Shown one piece after another: positions 44,846 to 54,900 of a stretch of DNA of 64,000 bases. Each line of letters begins with the position of its first letter. Position 1 is the stretch's first letter. A program made the translations under genes and the position numbers. This stretch comes from Branchiostoma floridae (Eukaryota > Chordata > Leptocardii > Amphioxiformes > Branchiostomatidae), in NCBI RefSeq assembly GCF_000003815.2, contig NC_049984.1, positions 8,018,197-8,082,196 of the forward strand, written 5' to 3'. The notes beneath the pieces were generated by a model, which saw nothing but the letters and a program-made list of their open reading frames with translations, was not told the DNA's origin and did not search any database.

Positions 44846-46674
44846 TGTTCCCACACAGGTATGCTGACTCACTTCCGGCATATGCCTCATCGGAAAAGCC
44901 GATCGAAACTGGAAAGGATCAACGGCGACATCTATGTGCAATCATTGTAGCGTTTTAGATAGATTACAACAGTATGAATACACTGATGCGAATGATAGCA
45001 TCTTGTCAATGAAATGGTAAAGAAACTTCTAGCTATGAGAAAAGTGTGTAGACTACGATCAATAGGACTATAGTTTAAAAAAGCGCAAAGCGGGTCTACG
45101 ATGTCTATCTAGTACGACAGTTTAAAAAAGAAACAGTCTTTGGATGGTCGATGTGGAATCGCTCAATATTCTGGGTCTGGATGGATAGGTGACAGCTAAT
45201 CCGTAAAAACAACCTAATCCGTGTTCAGATTTGTCTGAACAAACAGCAGGGAAGTCGTAACAATAAACATAGAGATATGGAAAAACATCGCGGAGAATGA
45301 GACGACCCTCATAACTGATGTTAACGTCATCAAAATGAAATAATGCAGGCACGGGGTACTGCAGCTTATGCTGTGTCTAGCTGACATTGTCACGCAAAAT
45401 ACAGACTTTTCTTTGTTACATGTTTGGGTAAAAAAAATGAGCATTACTGAGAATCAGCACAAGTTAAGTTGTTGAGTGTTTCTAGCTCACCTATGTACGT
45501 CATTTCACAGCCCCTTCACGACAGACTGTGTCGCCTTGAGGAGCGACGGAAGGATTTGACAGTTCGCTTAATCACCTGCATTGATGATAAAGAACGAGTT
45601 TTAAAAAAATTCCGTGTGATTTGCCTTATTTCAATAATGCTGTTATAATGATGCTTGCAATGTATCTTGCATGTTTCACATATTCTAAGGGTTACTAGCA
45701 CACAAATCCAATGTTGGTCGCAGTACTGTCGCTCTGCCATCGCCGTCTAGTGGAAAGAGGAGAGGGCTAAAAGAGAGCAAAACCACACATTTGCTTGAAA
45801 ATAAATAAACATAGTAGTACTGAACCTTCGCAGCTTGATGGGATTTTTCGGAGCTGTTCAACTTCTTCCTGTGATCTGGATTCATTCTCGTAATCTCATA
45901 TTGAAGTCATTTTCCATCGTGGAAGATGTGTAACAATGTATGTCAGAATTTGTTTAAAGTTATACTTATGTTTTCCATAATAATATTAAAAACGAACAAA
46001 AACGTCTGTCATATAACAACTGCTTTCGTATTACAATGTATAGCTAAAGGCTATGAGGCAAGTACAATGCCTGTTTAGCATACAACAGATACGTTTGACG
46101 ATAGCAAGAGGAAAATATGTTATTCCTTTTTTAAATAGAACACATAGGGTCATAAAATGTCTGTCAAATCCGCCTGCCATTAAAAGAGAACACTATTAGA
46201 ACTGTATATACACTGCTATGTGTTCGTATTTGTACTTTAATGTTGCTATGGGTCGTTTATGCAAGTTATGTAGCGCGCCAGTGACAACAACACGAAATGT
46301 GTTCCGAACTGTACGTACGGGAGTCCATAAAACCATTACCCTATCCGTGTTGACACCTCCCGTGTGAAGTACTTATCGTTTTAACACAGATTAGCCATGT
46401 CAATTGACTGCTGATGAGTCCATATAAAACCTGTTCAGTGGGAATATGTTTGTTTTTCACACAAAGAAAATTGAGCACGCCTCAGCGCCCCGTAACAATA
46501 GACACTCCTCCGCCTTCCGGACTCAATACACATGGAACATGTACGGCCAGTTTGCGTCCGTTTAAAAAGTTTAATCATATTCAGTGCATGGTCTTTCGTT
46601 TTATGGGAGTAAACAGATGAAAACTATTTTCCTGTGCTATAAACTAGCATATGTATGTATGCATGTATAAACTA

Positions 46675-46775
46675 CGGGGAAATGTTCGCGGTGGTTTTAA
46701 CTTTTGTGTTCTTTTTTTTTCACGGTAACGTCTTCATCGCGAACTGAAAATCACCGCGAATACTCCACTTGTCCC
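46675..46775. mobile_element. Foldback repeat with 'ttcgcggtg' arms
   Basis: GGGGAAATGTTCGCGGTGGT on the left and ATCACCGCGAATACTCC on the right are inverted. The centre has a T run and CACGGTAACGTC. Same family as the fragment at 3676. Confidence 0.5.
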
Positions 46776-47469
46776 CTAGCGCAAAATCGAATCCCCGTCA
46801 ACATTTTTTCCTTTTACGATATTACTTGTCTCATAACGATATTCTAAGATACTTGATATGCAAACATGAACTTGTCAATTTCGTCAATTCACCAAAATCA
46901 ATTATAGCCTCCAACAACAAGGTGCTTCGAGGATTTATGATACTCAAAATCCATAACTTGTTATGCCTACGAATAAATATATAAATGTAAACAATTTGAT
47001 GCTCTCAAGTAAAAAATTGCTGTTTATCTATTCTATTTATAAGTATTTTTAAGTGTAGTTACAGTTACTACTGATTTCCATTTGTCCATTTTGCAGAATC
47101 TGAACAAATCAGGATACAAAAGAAAACACTTAAACTTATACTATGATATGCTACATACTAATTATATACAATCACAATTGTATAAACTAAAGTAGCAACC
47201 ATCAAACGTAGGATTCTCTTTACAGCTGAAAATATTGCAAGATTTTCATTGGATACAACAATAAAGTCATCACTTATAAGTTCCTGAAAGTGATTCAAAA
47301 CTGTTTGTGTAACAAGAATAAAGCCGAGGAAGCGTGTGGGGGACCTCCAGGAAACTGACATCCCTGGGAACGGTGAGGGGTGTCGTTCCCGGGGCAGTCA
47401 ACCGTTCCTTGGCATCATTCATCATCTGCGAGTTATGTCCCTGCATCTTTATTCGGTTCTCAAAAACAG
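46776..47469. other. Intergenic, AT-rich, no gene seen
   Basis: No supported feature. Confidence 0.5.
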
Positions 47470-47778
47470 AACTGTAGTCTTATGGTTAGGTTTGTGGACT
47501 TCTGGATCCGAATCCCCAGCAGGCCCCATTGTTGTGCACTTGTTTCCTCACTTGACTCAGGTGAAAATGAGAACCTAACTCCGGGAAGGGACGTCCTCTC
47601 AGATGAGACGTTAAGTCAGAGGTCTCGTGTTTGAGAACAGTCACATCTCGAGCATGTTAAGAACCCACCAAACTTTAATATCAAGAAGAGTGGGGTGAGC
47701 AGATATAACCTTACACAGTGGTTGACATCTCGAAAATGTCATATTCACCTGTTACGTTTAATCGTTCTACATATGTGG
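47470..47778 (+). repeat. SINE family copy 4, near full length
   Basis: Best copy of the tRNA-derived SINE. The A-box-like TAGTCTTATGG (47475-47485) and B-box-like GGATCCGAATCC (47504-47515) have normal pol III spacing. Then come TGACTCAGGTGAAAATGAG, GGGACGTCCTCTCAGATGAG, AGTCACATCTCGAGCATGTT, AAGAACCCACCAAACTTTAA, GTGGTTGACATCTCGAAAAT and CACCTGTTACGTTTAATCG. No coding capacity. Confidence 0.75.
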
Positions 47779-48059
47779 TGAAGCTCAAGAAAATAATCTA
47801 AGAAGACAACATAAAAACACAAATCACAATGTTATCATCTATCCTCTAAACTCTCAATTGTCCTTTCAATAATCGCATACTTCTACTTTTTACTTTTTAG
47901 GTGTATACAGGAGTGATTTGTTAAAGACTCCATCCGTTTATGTCAAGCCGAAATCCGTCCATTGGAACCGACAGGGAAGTATTACAGGGCACGCCATCTC
48001 TGATTACCCCGGGTCCACAACAAATATGTCAATGTCTCAAGGAATTAAGTTTAACCTTA

Positions 48060-48960
48060 AAACATCACAACAGTCAAACAGAACCCAGGCTGAACCCAAA
48101 TTGGCTCACACGGCTAAATGTGGCGGGATCGCGTTTCAGCGCGTTGCCGTGAAACTGTTTAGGGACAAGCCTCCCCTCGGAGCTCCGGGCAGCTTGTAAA
48201 CTCGGCGGCGGCAGATTGGGACATTCCGCCCCGCCAAGCTGACAGCTCGGCCCCGCCCCGGGCCCACCCAACTTGCTGCCCGGGCTCGCTTCTCCATTTA
48301 GCCAAATTTTCCAGATCGTTAAATTTGGACCAGATGATTTCTCTTTCAGACGACCCGCAGCTGGAAATGATGTCGTTACCGATTCAAACCTTCAGCAGGT
48401 GGGTTTCTTTCTCCTCCAGCGGCCTTGGCAGAGAGAGAGGAGACCCCGGCGTGGCCACCGTGGTCCCTTGACCCATAATTCAGACCTTGAGCCAGAGGAA
48501 CTGTTTCGTGTGTCTGTGCAAATATTCAAAATGTCTCGCGGGGTATTTCCTGTTCACGCATTGAGTTACGGAGAGACGCATGGACGGAAAATGTGCCTCT
48601 CAAAGGGTCAAAACCTCCCAGCAAAGACGTCAACACCTCAATAAAAACGGGTTAATAGAAGCTGACAAACGAAAAATGGTTGAAACTGAGAAAGAAGACA
48701 GGCAAAATGGTTTCAATTTGAGCGGACAGTGTGAAAAGTAGCAGCGGCATGTTGCCAGCTACGGTCCGCCGCTTGCCCAAACAGTCCGCCCGCGTCGATT
48801 TATGACAATTACAGGGGAAAGTGGAGAAAAGAAAACATGTCAGACTTGTAGGCCTCCAGACCAGGTGGGACAGGACGTCAGCGGTAATTATAGAACATGT
48901 CTGTTTGTGTGGGGAGAGAAACAGGAACTGGGTACACATTGGACAGGTTTTACTGGTGGC
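48060..48960. promoter_or_regulatory. GC-rich, repeat-free patch, candidate regulatory island
   Basis: Markedly GC-richer than its flanks, with several CpGs, GGCCCCGCCCCGGG at ~48250, GCAAATATT and TGACAATTACAG homeobox/forkhead-like sites, and no recognised repeat. Open frames (123 codons at 48273 and 93 at 47918, plus strand) show no domain. It could be an enhancer or an unannotated first exon. Confidence 0.25.
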
Positions 48961-49239
48961 GGGAGGAAATTAAGAGCATTTTCTAAATTCATAGCTGACC
49001 TTTTTTTATCAAGATGAACGGGTTAAGTACTTTTTACCAGTAGCTCATAATTAAGATGCCGCCAGACAAACGGACATAACTTGAAGGTATTATTGTGCAA
49101 CTGTAGCCTGATGACAAAGTGAATAAAATCGTGATAAAACTAATGTCTTTGAGGCAGTGTGTGCTTTTACTTCTTGAGTACTGCGAGGGTGTGGTGAGAG
49201 GAGCGCTTTTAACATGGTTCAGGTTCTCTATTATTGCTG

Positions 49240-49310
49240 GGAGAGAGTTTTGCTGGCCCTCCAAAAATAAATGCCAACACTCCTAGAAGTCTGCAAAGGA
49301 GACTATGAAA
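49240..49310. repeat. Single arm of the 17275-17508 foldback family
   Basis: CCTCCAAAAATAAATGCCAA followed by AGAAGTCTGCAAAGGAGAC matches the right arm at 17441-17508 in order and spacing. Confidence 0.45.
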
Positions 49311-50306
49311 AAGTACATTTAGCAAGAAGTCAACTCTATCATAAATACATCTCTGAAATGACAGATTCCCAACATTAATTCATTTTCAATTACTAGTAGT
49401 TTTTATGTATTGCAGATTAAGCAAGAGAAATAAATTAACATTCACACAAGTGTAATTATAGTATATACTGAAGAAATGTCCAGTATCCATTATTGCTGAT
49501 AGGAATGTGTAAGCAACCTTCCAACCCTCCACTTTTTTTATCTTAATTGTAGTCCCATGAAATTCTCACATTACAATAAAGTACAGGTATGCTAAACAGA
49601 ATGGCTTGCCATGAGAGTTAGCCAGCCACAGGACTTCATAGCCCAAAAAGAATCTCTTGGACAGACTAAGTGCAGATGCTAACATTGAATATATTGTCAA
49701 GAAGCTTTCCTTGAAGTGCGGTGCCTTTGATGCTGCAAATTACAATACTATTGAGTAAAAACTATTGTTGAACCATACACTTGTGCAACATAAAGTGTTT
49801 ATGTTATCAGAAGGCACTGGTCATCTGTTGTCCAATGAGCCTGTCAATCAAAAGATGATTGGACCAATGGCAGGCCATTTATACCAGATACACCTTCCAA
49901 AGAGATGATGTGTCTGGTAAAGTCTGGTACATGTAGGTACCTACCAACTCAACTCCAAAATAATGCCACCTTTCCAGAAGCTCATGACTTAATTATGATG
50001 ATAAGTAGATATCTAAGAGATTTTTCATAAAATCAAGATAAGACATTTGTCTATGCAACCTATCAGATCTAGTGCAATAAATAAGCTATTTACATAGTGC
50101 TCTAAATTCTACAATTGGAAATCTCTTTTTTTTCCACAAAGAATGCAACACATGATTTTCTAGCATATATCAATAGGTAATTTTGAAACTAATGATTGAC
50201 ATCAATTTTCTCCTATTCAGGTACTTATCAGAGGCTTTTCCTCATTGGTCACTTTTTGTGATGACACCTGTGCTAACTAGTAATGTTGTCTCTCCGGGGT
50301 CACTTC

Positions 50307-50434
50307 TGATTGGCCAGCCTACAGCTCTGGAGCGTCCTGATTGGTTGATCAGGCAGAGGGATGTCATGTCTGATTGGCCAGCCTACAGAACTGGGCTGTC
50401 CTCATTGGTTGATCAGGCAGAGGGATGTGCTCTC
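50307..50434 (-). repeat. 64-bp tandem duplication at the GMDS stop codon and 3' UTR
   Basis: Two adjacent 64-bp copies (50307-50370 and 50371-50434), each starting TCTGATTGGCCAGCCTACAG and ending TTGATCAGGCAGAGGGATGT plus three bases. The right copy includes the last codons and stop of the distal GMDS terminal exon; the left copy therefore carries a decoy of the same codons in the 3' UTR. Confidence 0.85.
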
Positions 50435-50475
50435 ATCAGTTCAATGTCAGCATCCACCATCTCGGCCACTAGGGC
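50413..50475 (-). CDS. GMDS: GMDS terminal coding exon, distal version
   Basis: Last exon of GDP-mannose 4,6-dehydratase, the cytosolic NADP-dependent short-chain dehydrogenase that starts GDP-fucose synthesis. On the minus strand a strong pyrimidine tract (CTGTTTTCTGTTTGCAG) precedes 21 phase-0 codons, ALVAEMVDADIELMRAHPSA and a stop. The vertebrate enzyme ends with the same pattern: LV.EMV.AD.ELMR..P.A. Splicing from the 51180-51248 exon gives VSFE-ALVAEMV. It lies 455 bp beyond an alternative terminal exon of identical length. The catalytic residues lie in upstream exons not seen here. Confidence 0.85.
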   Translation of the reverse strand, partial: ALVAEMVDADIELMRAHPSA

Positions 50476-50549
50476 CTGCAAACAGAAAACAGAAATAGCA
50501 TTTTAAACGATATCAATGGCGTTTTTTGTGTGTGAAAAGAAGCCCCGAC

Positions 50550-50645
50550 CCAATCCAAGCTGAGGTTGGTGAGGATGCCCCATTTTCTGTCCGCACTCCC
50601 AATAAGGTCATGGTCTTCGCCACCAACCTCTGCTTGGAGAGTAAC
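50550..50645. mobile_element. Small foldback element inside the GMDS terminal intron
   Basis: The left arm is AATCCAAGCTGAGGTTGGTG; the right arm on the other strand is CTCCAAGCAGAGGTTGGTGG. Same family as 31508-31684. It sits between the two alternative GMDS terminal exons. Confidence 0.6.
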
Positions 50646-50867
50646 CCCAATCCAAGTTTACCTGAAGGTTAGTACTGAAATACAATGTAAGAAACAAAGG
50701 AGAGGCAGACATAGAAAACAAAAACAAAAATGGATGTCGTGCAGAGCGTGCTACAAGTAGACAACACAGTGTGATGACCTTTAAACCTTAAACACCAGCC
50801 AATCACAACTCCACTGACATATACTGCAGTCTACCTTGATACAAGACACTGTCCATGATTGGTCAGT

Positions 50868-50930
50868 TCAAGCACGAGGGTGTTCCTTCATCAACTGAAT
50901 GTCAGACTCTACCATTTCTTTCACCATCTC
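50868..50930 (-). CDS. GMDS: GMDS terminal coding exon, proximal version
   Basis: On the minus strand, after an acceptor-like TTATTGTTGCTGAGCTAG, 21 phase-0 codons read EMVKEMVESDIQLMKEHPRA and a stop. This is a second version of the GMDS C-terminus with the same length and phase as the exon at 50413-50475. About half of the residues are shared (MV, EMV, D-I, LM, HP-A pattern). Differences are mostly conservative or synonymous-like, so both seem to have been held under protein-level constraint. The pyrimidine tract is weaker than that of the distal exon. Similarity continues a little into the 3' UTR (CTGTCC..ATTGGT), supporting tandem exon duplication. Which one is used, or both, cannot be told from sequence. 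Confidence 0.8.
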   Translation of the reverse strand, partial: EMVKEMVESDIQLMKEHPRA

Positions 50931-51179
50931 CTAGCTCAGCAACAATAAAATAGAAGGATGATGGAGAGAGGTACAACAAAAGAAGTATCCTATACACAAG
51001 TAACAGAAATTTATCACACAAGACATATTTTCCAGACATCAAAATAGAGTGCAATGTTGCAAGTAAGCTGGAAAGATAAAGGTATATTACAACAGAATTC
51101 TACAACATTGAATCCTCTTCAAAATGTATAATCTGAAAGCCAATCTAAAGGACAACAAGAGAAAAAAAAATCTACACAC

Positions 51180-51248
51180 CTCAAAGGACACTGATGGCTC
51201 CCATCCCAGTATCTTCTTCGCCTTGGTACTGTCTCCTTGTAGGAAGTC
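51180..51248 (-). CDS. GMDS: GMDS penultimate coding exon
   Basis: On the minus strand, TTTTGTCTGCAG precedes 23 phase-0 codons ending GAG before the donor GTGTGTAG. The translation starts DFLQGDSTKAKKILGWEP and ends SVSFE. This is the GMDS segment whose FLQGD-TKAK-L-W-P motif is nearly invariant in the family; it lies close to the C-terminus of the ~370-residue enzyme. Intron phase is 0 on both sides, so it can join either downstream terminal exon without frame change. Upstream exons with the Rossmann fold and the catalytic Thr/Glu/Tyr/Lys residues must lie at higher coordinates. None was recognised up to 64 kb, implying long introns. Confidence 0.9.
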
Positions 51249-51654
51249 CTGCAGACAAAAGATGCAGAAATCAAAATAACATTGTTAGGAGGAGTGGAAC
51301 ATCTCTAGTCATAAGTTAATACTGTAAATGCATTTTTCTTTGCTGTGATTCATCTTGCCCCGGATGAGAAAGTTTTAGATTTATTTTGTGGTGGGATTAA
51401 AAAGGAGGTTTTAGCAGAATATCAACTTCAAGGTTGAAACAGTTCAGATTTGTAGTACATTGGTACATCGGGAATGTATATTCGCAGCCTTGTGAATTCT
51501 CAGTGGAAAGGTCATCGTGAGAGGCATGAAAATAAAACCAACATGAAAGTTTCAAGATTTGCAGTAACATTTCCATGATACAGTGGTTGCCTATGGGACC
51601 AGGTTGCATGATGGTTTCCCTTATTGAAGACTAGTTACTGTACAACAGTTTAGT

Positions 51655-51980
51655 CTCCCCAAGAAGGTTGTGTTTTGGCACTGGGTGGTTGGTTAGTTAG
51701 GTGCATGTGCACAGCATAACTTAAGAATTTGTCACTGGATTATTACCTCCACCAAAAATGGAGGTTACATTTATGACATTTGGTATGTGAATTGTTGTTG
51801 CCAAAACCTCCAACGGGTTTCTATGGCACTGCAGCAAACCTCCCAGTATTTTTGGTCCATCCCAACAAGCAAAGTTCTGTCCTAGGACAGATAGAGGGGT
51901 AGATCCTGGAGACAGCCCTAGTAACACAGTAACATTTCTAGACACACCCTTGGCCCAATTCACCATTACCCCAGACATCA
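51655..51980. repeat. Interspersed repeat copy, 'aaggttgtgttttggc ... cacctccatttttggtgg' type
   Basis: Starts CCAAGAAGGTTGTGTTTTGG with GGTTGGTTAGTTAGG. Contains a self-complementary ATTACCTCCACCAAAAATGGAGGTTA hairpin core at 51741-51767 and an open minus-strand stretch of 86 codons without domain. The style is that of a widespread invertebrate non-autonomous repeat; the boundaries are approximate. Confidence 0.4.
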
Positions 51981-54900
51981 CTCCGGCAGAGAAAACACAC
52001 TGTCAGACCACCAACATGTCAATGTCACATTTTTATAACTGCCTTCCGAGCCCAGTCAATCACGCACACATTCCAGTCAGACTCTACGTGTCACATGCAG
52101 TGTTAAGTGTACCGCCAGCACTGATATCACACCAAATAGCAGGTTATGATATCATAAACAATGCTAGAATATCTGTAAACACGCCCGATGTTTGGAGAAG
52201 AAACAGACGTGGCGTAATATTTTGAATATCTCTGGATGAACAGATGTAAGGGTCAAGGGGTAGGTCAGGGTGGATGGGCACGGGCCAGTCTATTTTTTGT
52301 TTGATGGGTTAGGACCAAGTGCACTGCACTAGCTAGGGATGACAAATAGCTGTAAGACTTTGTAAACTTTGATCACAATAACATCTGGTGAGAAGAATGG
52401 GAACTTGTAAGGAAACTGAGCATGGCCTTGATTTTTTTCCCTACCATTCTTTTGACATTGTACTCGTAGTTTAGCCATCTTCCTCTCTATACATTGTTTG
52501 TTACAAAATTCAAAGACAATACAAATACAATGGAGAAACATATATGGAAAGACCAGTGGATCCAGGGATGTACAACTATGGGGCTTTGGACAACCCACGC
52601 AGACCAGAAATGACAGTGAATCTGAGAGTGGCCCAAACTGGAAACCAGATCCCCGGCAAGAACTTGCTTCTACTCTTCTCTAATCGGTATGAAATTGGAA
52701 GGAAAACGTTAACATGAGGCAAATGAATCATCAATATAATGTCCTAGGTATTCCGAACAATGATAGGTACCATACGCTCTGCATAAATGCATTAGCAACA
52801 GCACAAACAAATCTAAGAAAATTATATTCTTACTAATATCACTGAATTTTATTTAAAAAGACTATCTATCAAGTAACCTGAGAACCCCTTTGGCATCCCT
52901 CAGCAGCTGTCAACTGCCTATCTGAGTGAAATAGAAGGTGGTCCCCCTGCCACTGGATCTGTTTATTTATATCTGTGCCACATTATTCTTGCTGTAAAGT
53001 ATGGCACCCATCCATTATGGACCATCCTGCCATCTGTAGATGCTGAGCAAGGAAGTGGTCCACATTACTCATAATCCTGTTGGACCTACCACTTTGCAAA
53101 TCTAACATTGTGGTTCAGTATTAAAAGTGCAATTTATCACAAGATGAAGTCCCTAAACAGTGTTAGGAAAGGGAGAACGTAGATTCTTCATCGTAGAGTA
53201 GGATGTTTGAAATAATTTGATTTATACACAGCTGTAGTGCTGCCACACACTGCAAAAAATGCTGCAAAGAATGGAGGGATGAAAAACATGAATGGGAAAA
53301 ATGAGAAATGAAAATATGGAGATGTATGAAGGAGGAGGAGACAACTATCTAGGATAACAGAATAAGCACATCGCAGGCTTGATGCCAGAAATACTGGACA
53401 CTGGTGGGAGAAACTTGATCAGTGACCCCTGACTGCACCATGCTGAAGATCTCTGGCCTGCAATAGATTTCTCCTGCAATAAAACCCGTGTCAGCATGCC
53501 GAGAATGTGCCGAGCGTGTACTGAGACCGAAACTCAATATCCCGTACACGCTTTGAAAAACAGCAGCGTCCAAAAGTTCTTCAAACTTCAGGGTAACAAA
53601 TCGCGACCTAGGGACCCTTCTCTTTTATAGCTGCAAGCGCCCCGTAACACTCAACACGACCTACCACAAAGAACACTTATAACTGTCATACCACAAATAA
53701 ACATCCAATAAATGTATCTTTTTCCCCAGACACAATAATTATGACTCTGAGTGGTAAAACAAACCTTTACATAGATTTAAGGTTCAGATCAAGATAATAA
53801 CAAAGACTTCTACAAAAAGATTTGGAAAGACATTTTAAAAATTGACTTAAAAGTTTTCTCATTACATACCCCAATATGTCAAAGCTGATTTTTTTCCTGT
53901 TTTATATAGATACACATTTGAATGACATGTAACATGTTAAGGGAAACACATCTCAGACAGCCTTTCTGTGGGGGTATAAACAACCTCTGTCTCCTATTTT
54001 AGTGATAGAGCAGATTTGGGTCATCTTCTTGACCTCTCGTGACCTGAACCATCTACAGTATCAACTTTGCTTCCCCTGACAGCCCCATATTGGAAAATAT
54101 ATACCGCCTGTCAGGAGCTTACACAGAAGGTGTGCCACAGTTCCAATACACAATCGGACACTTGTACTTCCTTGTTTCTTAGAGAATGTTTGGAGACACA
54201 ACTTTAAGATGTTGTTCCAACCAGAGAAACGTCCTGTACCCCTCCACCTCCTACAACAACTGTTTGAGCAAAGTCTGTCACAGTTTGGTCTCCAAACATC
54301 GTCCACTCATCTTCAATAACAAGTGCATGTCTCCAGGACTACAGCATTGGCTGCTGCAAGGAAGTGACCCCCAGGCCTCGCGTGTCAGCGAACGTGTGGA
54401 CAGACTGCAGTCAAATGTTTAGAGGAAGTCCGTTGTCGTGGAGACCAGGTGTACGGTCGGAGAGGGAGATGACAGGGACACAGATGGTACAATTATTAGT
54501 ATGCTCGTCTGTCAGTTACTGAGCAGGGTGGGAGTTTAGGGGTGTATACTACCTTGACATTTATGGCACTATTTTACAGCTCCACTTGTCCTGAAAACCA
54601 TAACAGTGGTAAAGTTACAATCATTCTTGAAAGGAAATGGTGGACAAGGAAAAACTCAGTGAGACTTAGTCAGTGGGGTTCCTACAACACATGCCTCACA
54701 GCCAGGGGTAACACCAAACAAGGAGGGCACCAAAAGAAGCTTAGACCTGTCTTGTGACAGAAGTGTGTGCTTGTGCAAACATTGTTTCCTCTGCTTGTGC
54801 CTTGCCTTATAAATGAACAGTCACAAACTCCTGACCAGAAAAGGTAACGGTGCGTTAGCATAACCAAACATTGTGTGCCTGTCACAGCAGGTGGCACCAG

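Larger units (their letters stand above)
43753..46674. other. Intergenic, AT-rich, no gene seen
   Basis: Holds an (ACAAC)n run at 44223-44250, a single CAGAGGTTAGG repeat end near 44675 and a palindromic CAGGTG cluster at 44800-44845. Open frames are below 80 codons. Confidence 0.45.
47779..50306. other. Region 3' of GMDS; GC-rich patch then AT-rich, no further gene seen
   Basis: Holds the GC-rich patch at 48060-48960 (listed separately), a repeat arm at 49240-49310 and, near 49829-49863, GTCCAAT...ATTGGACCAAT which can fold back. The part nearest 50.3 kb is probably GMDS 3' UTR (minus strand); no clear AATAAA on the minus strand was found. Confidence 0.4.
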
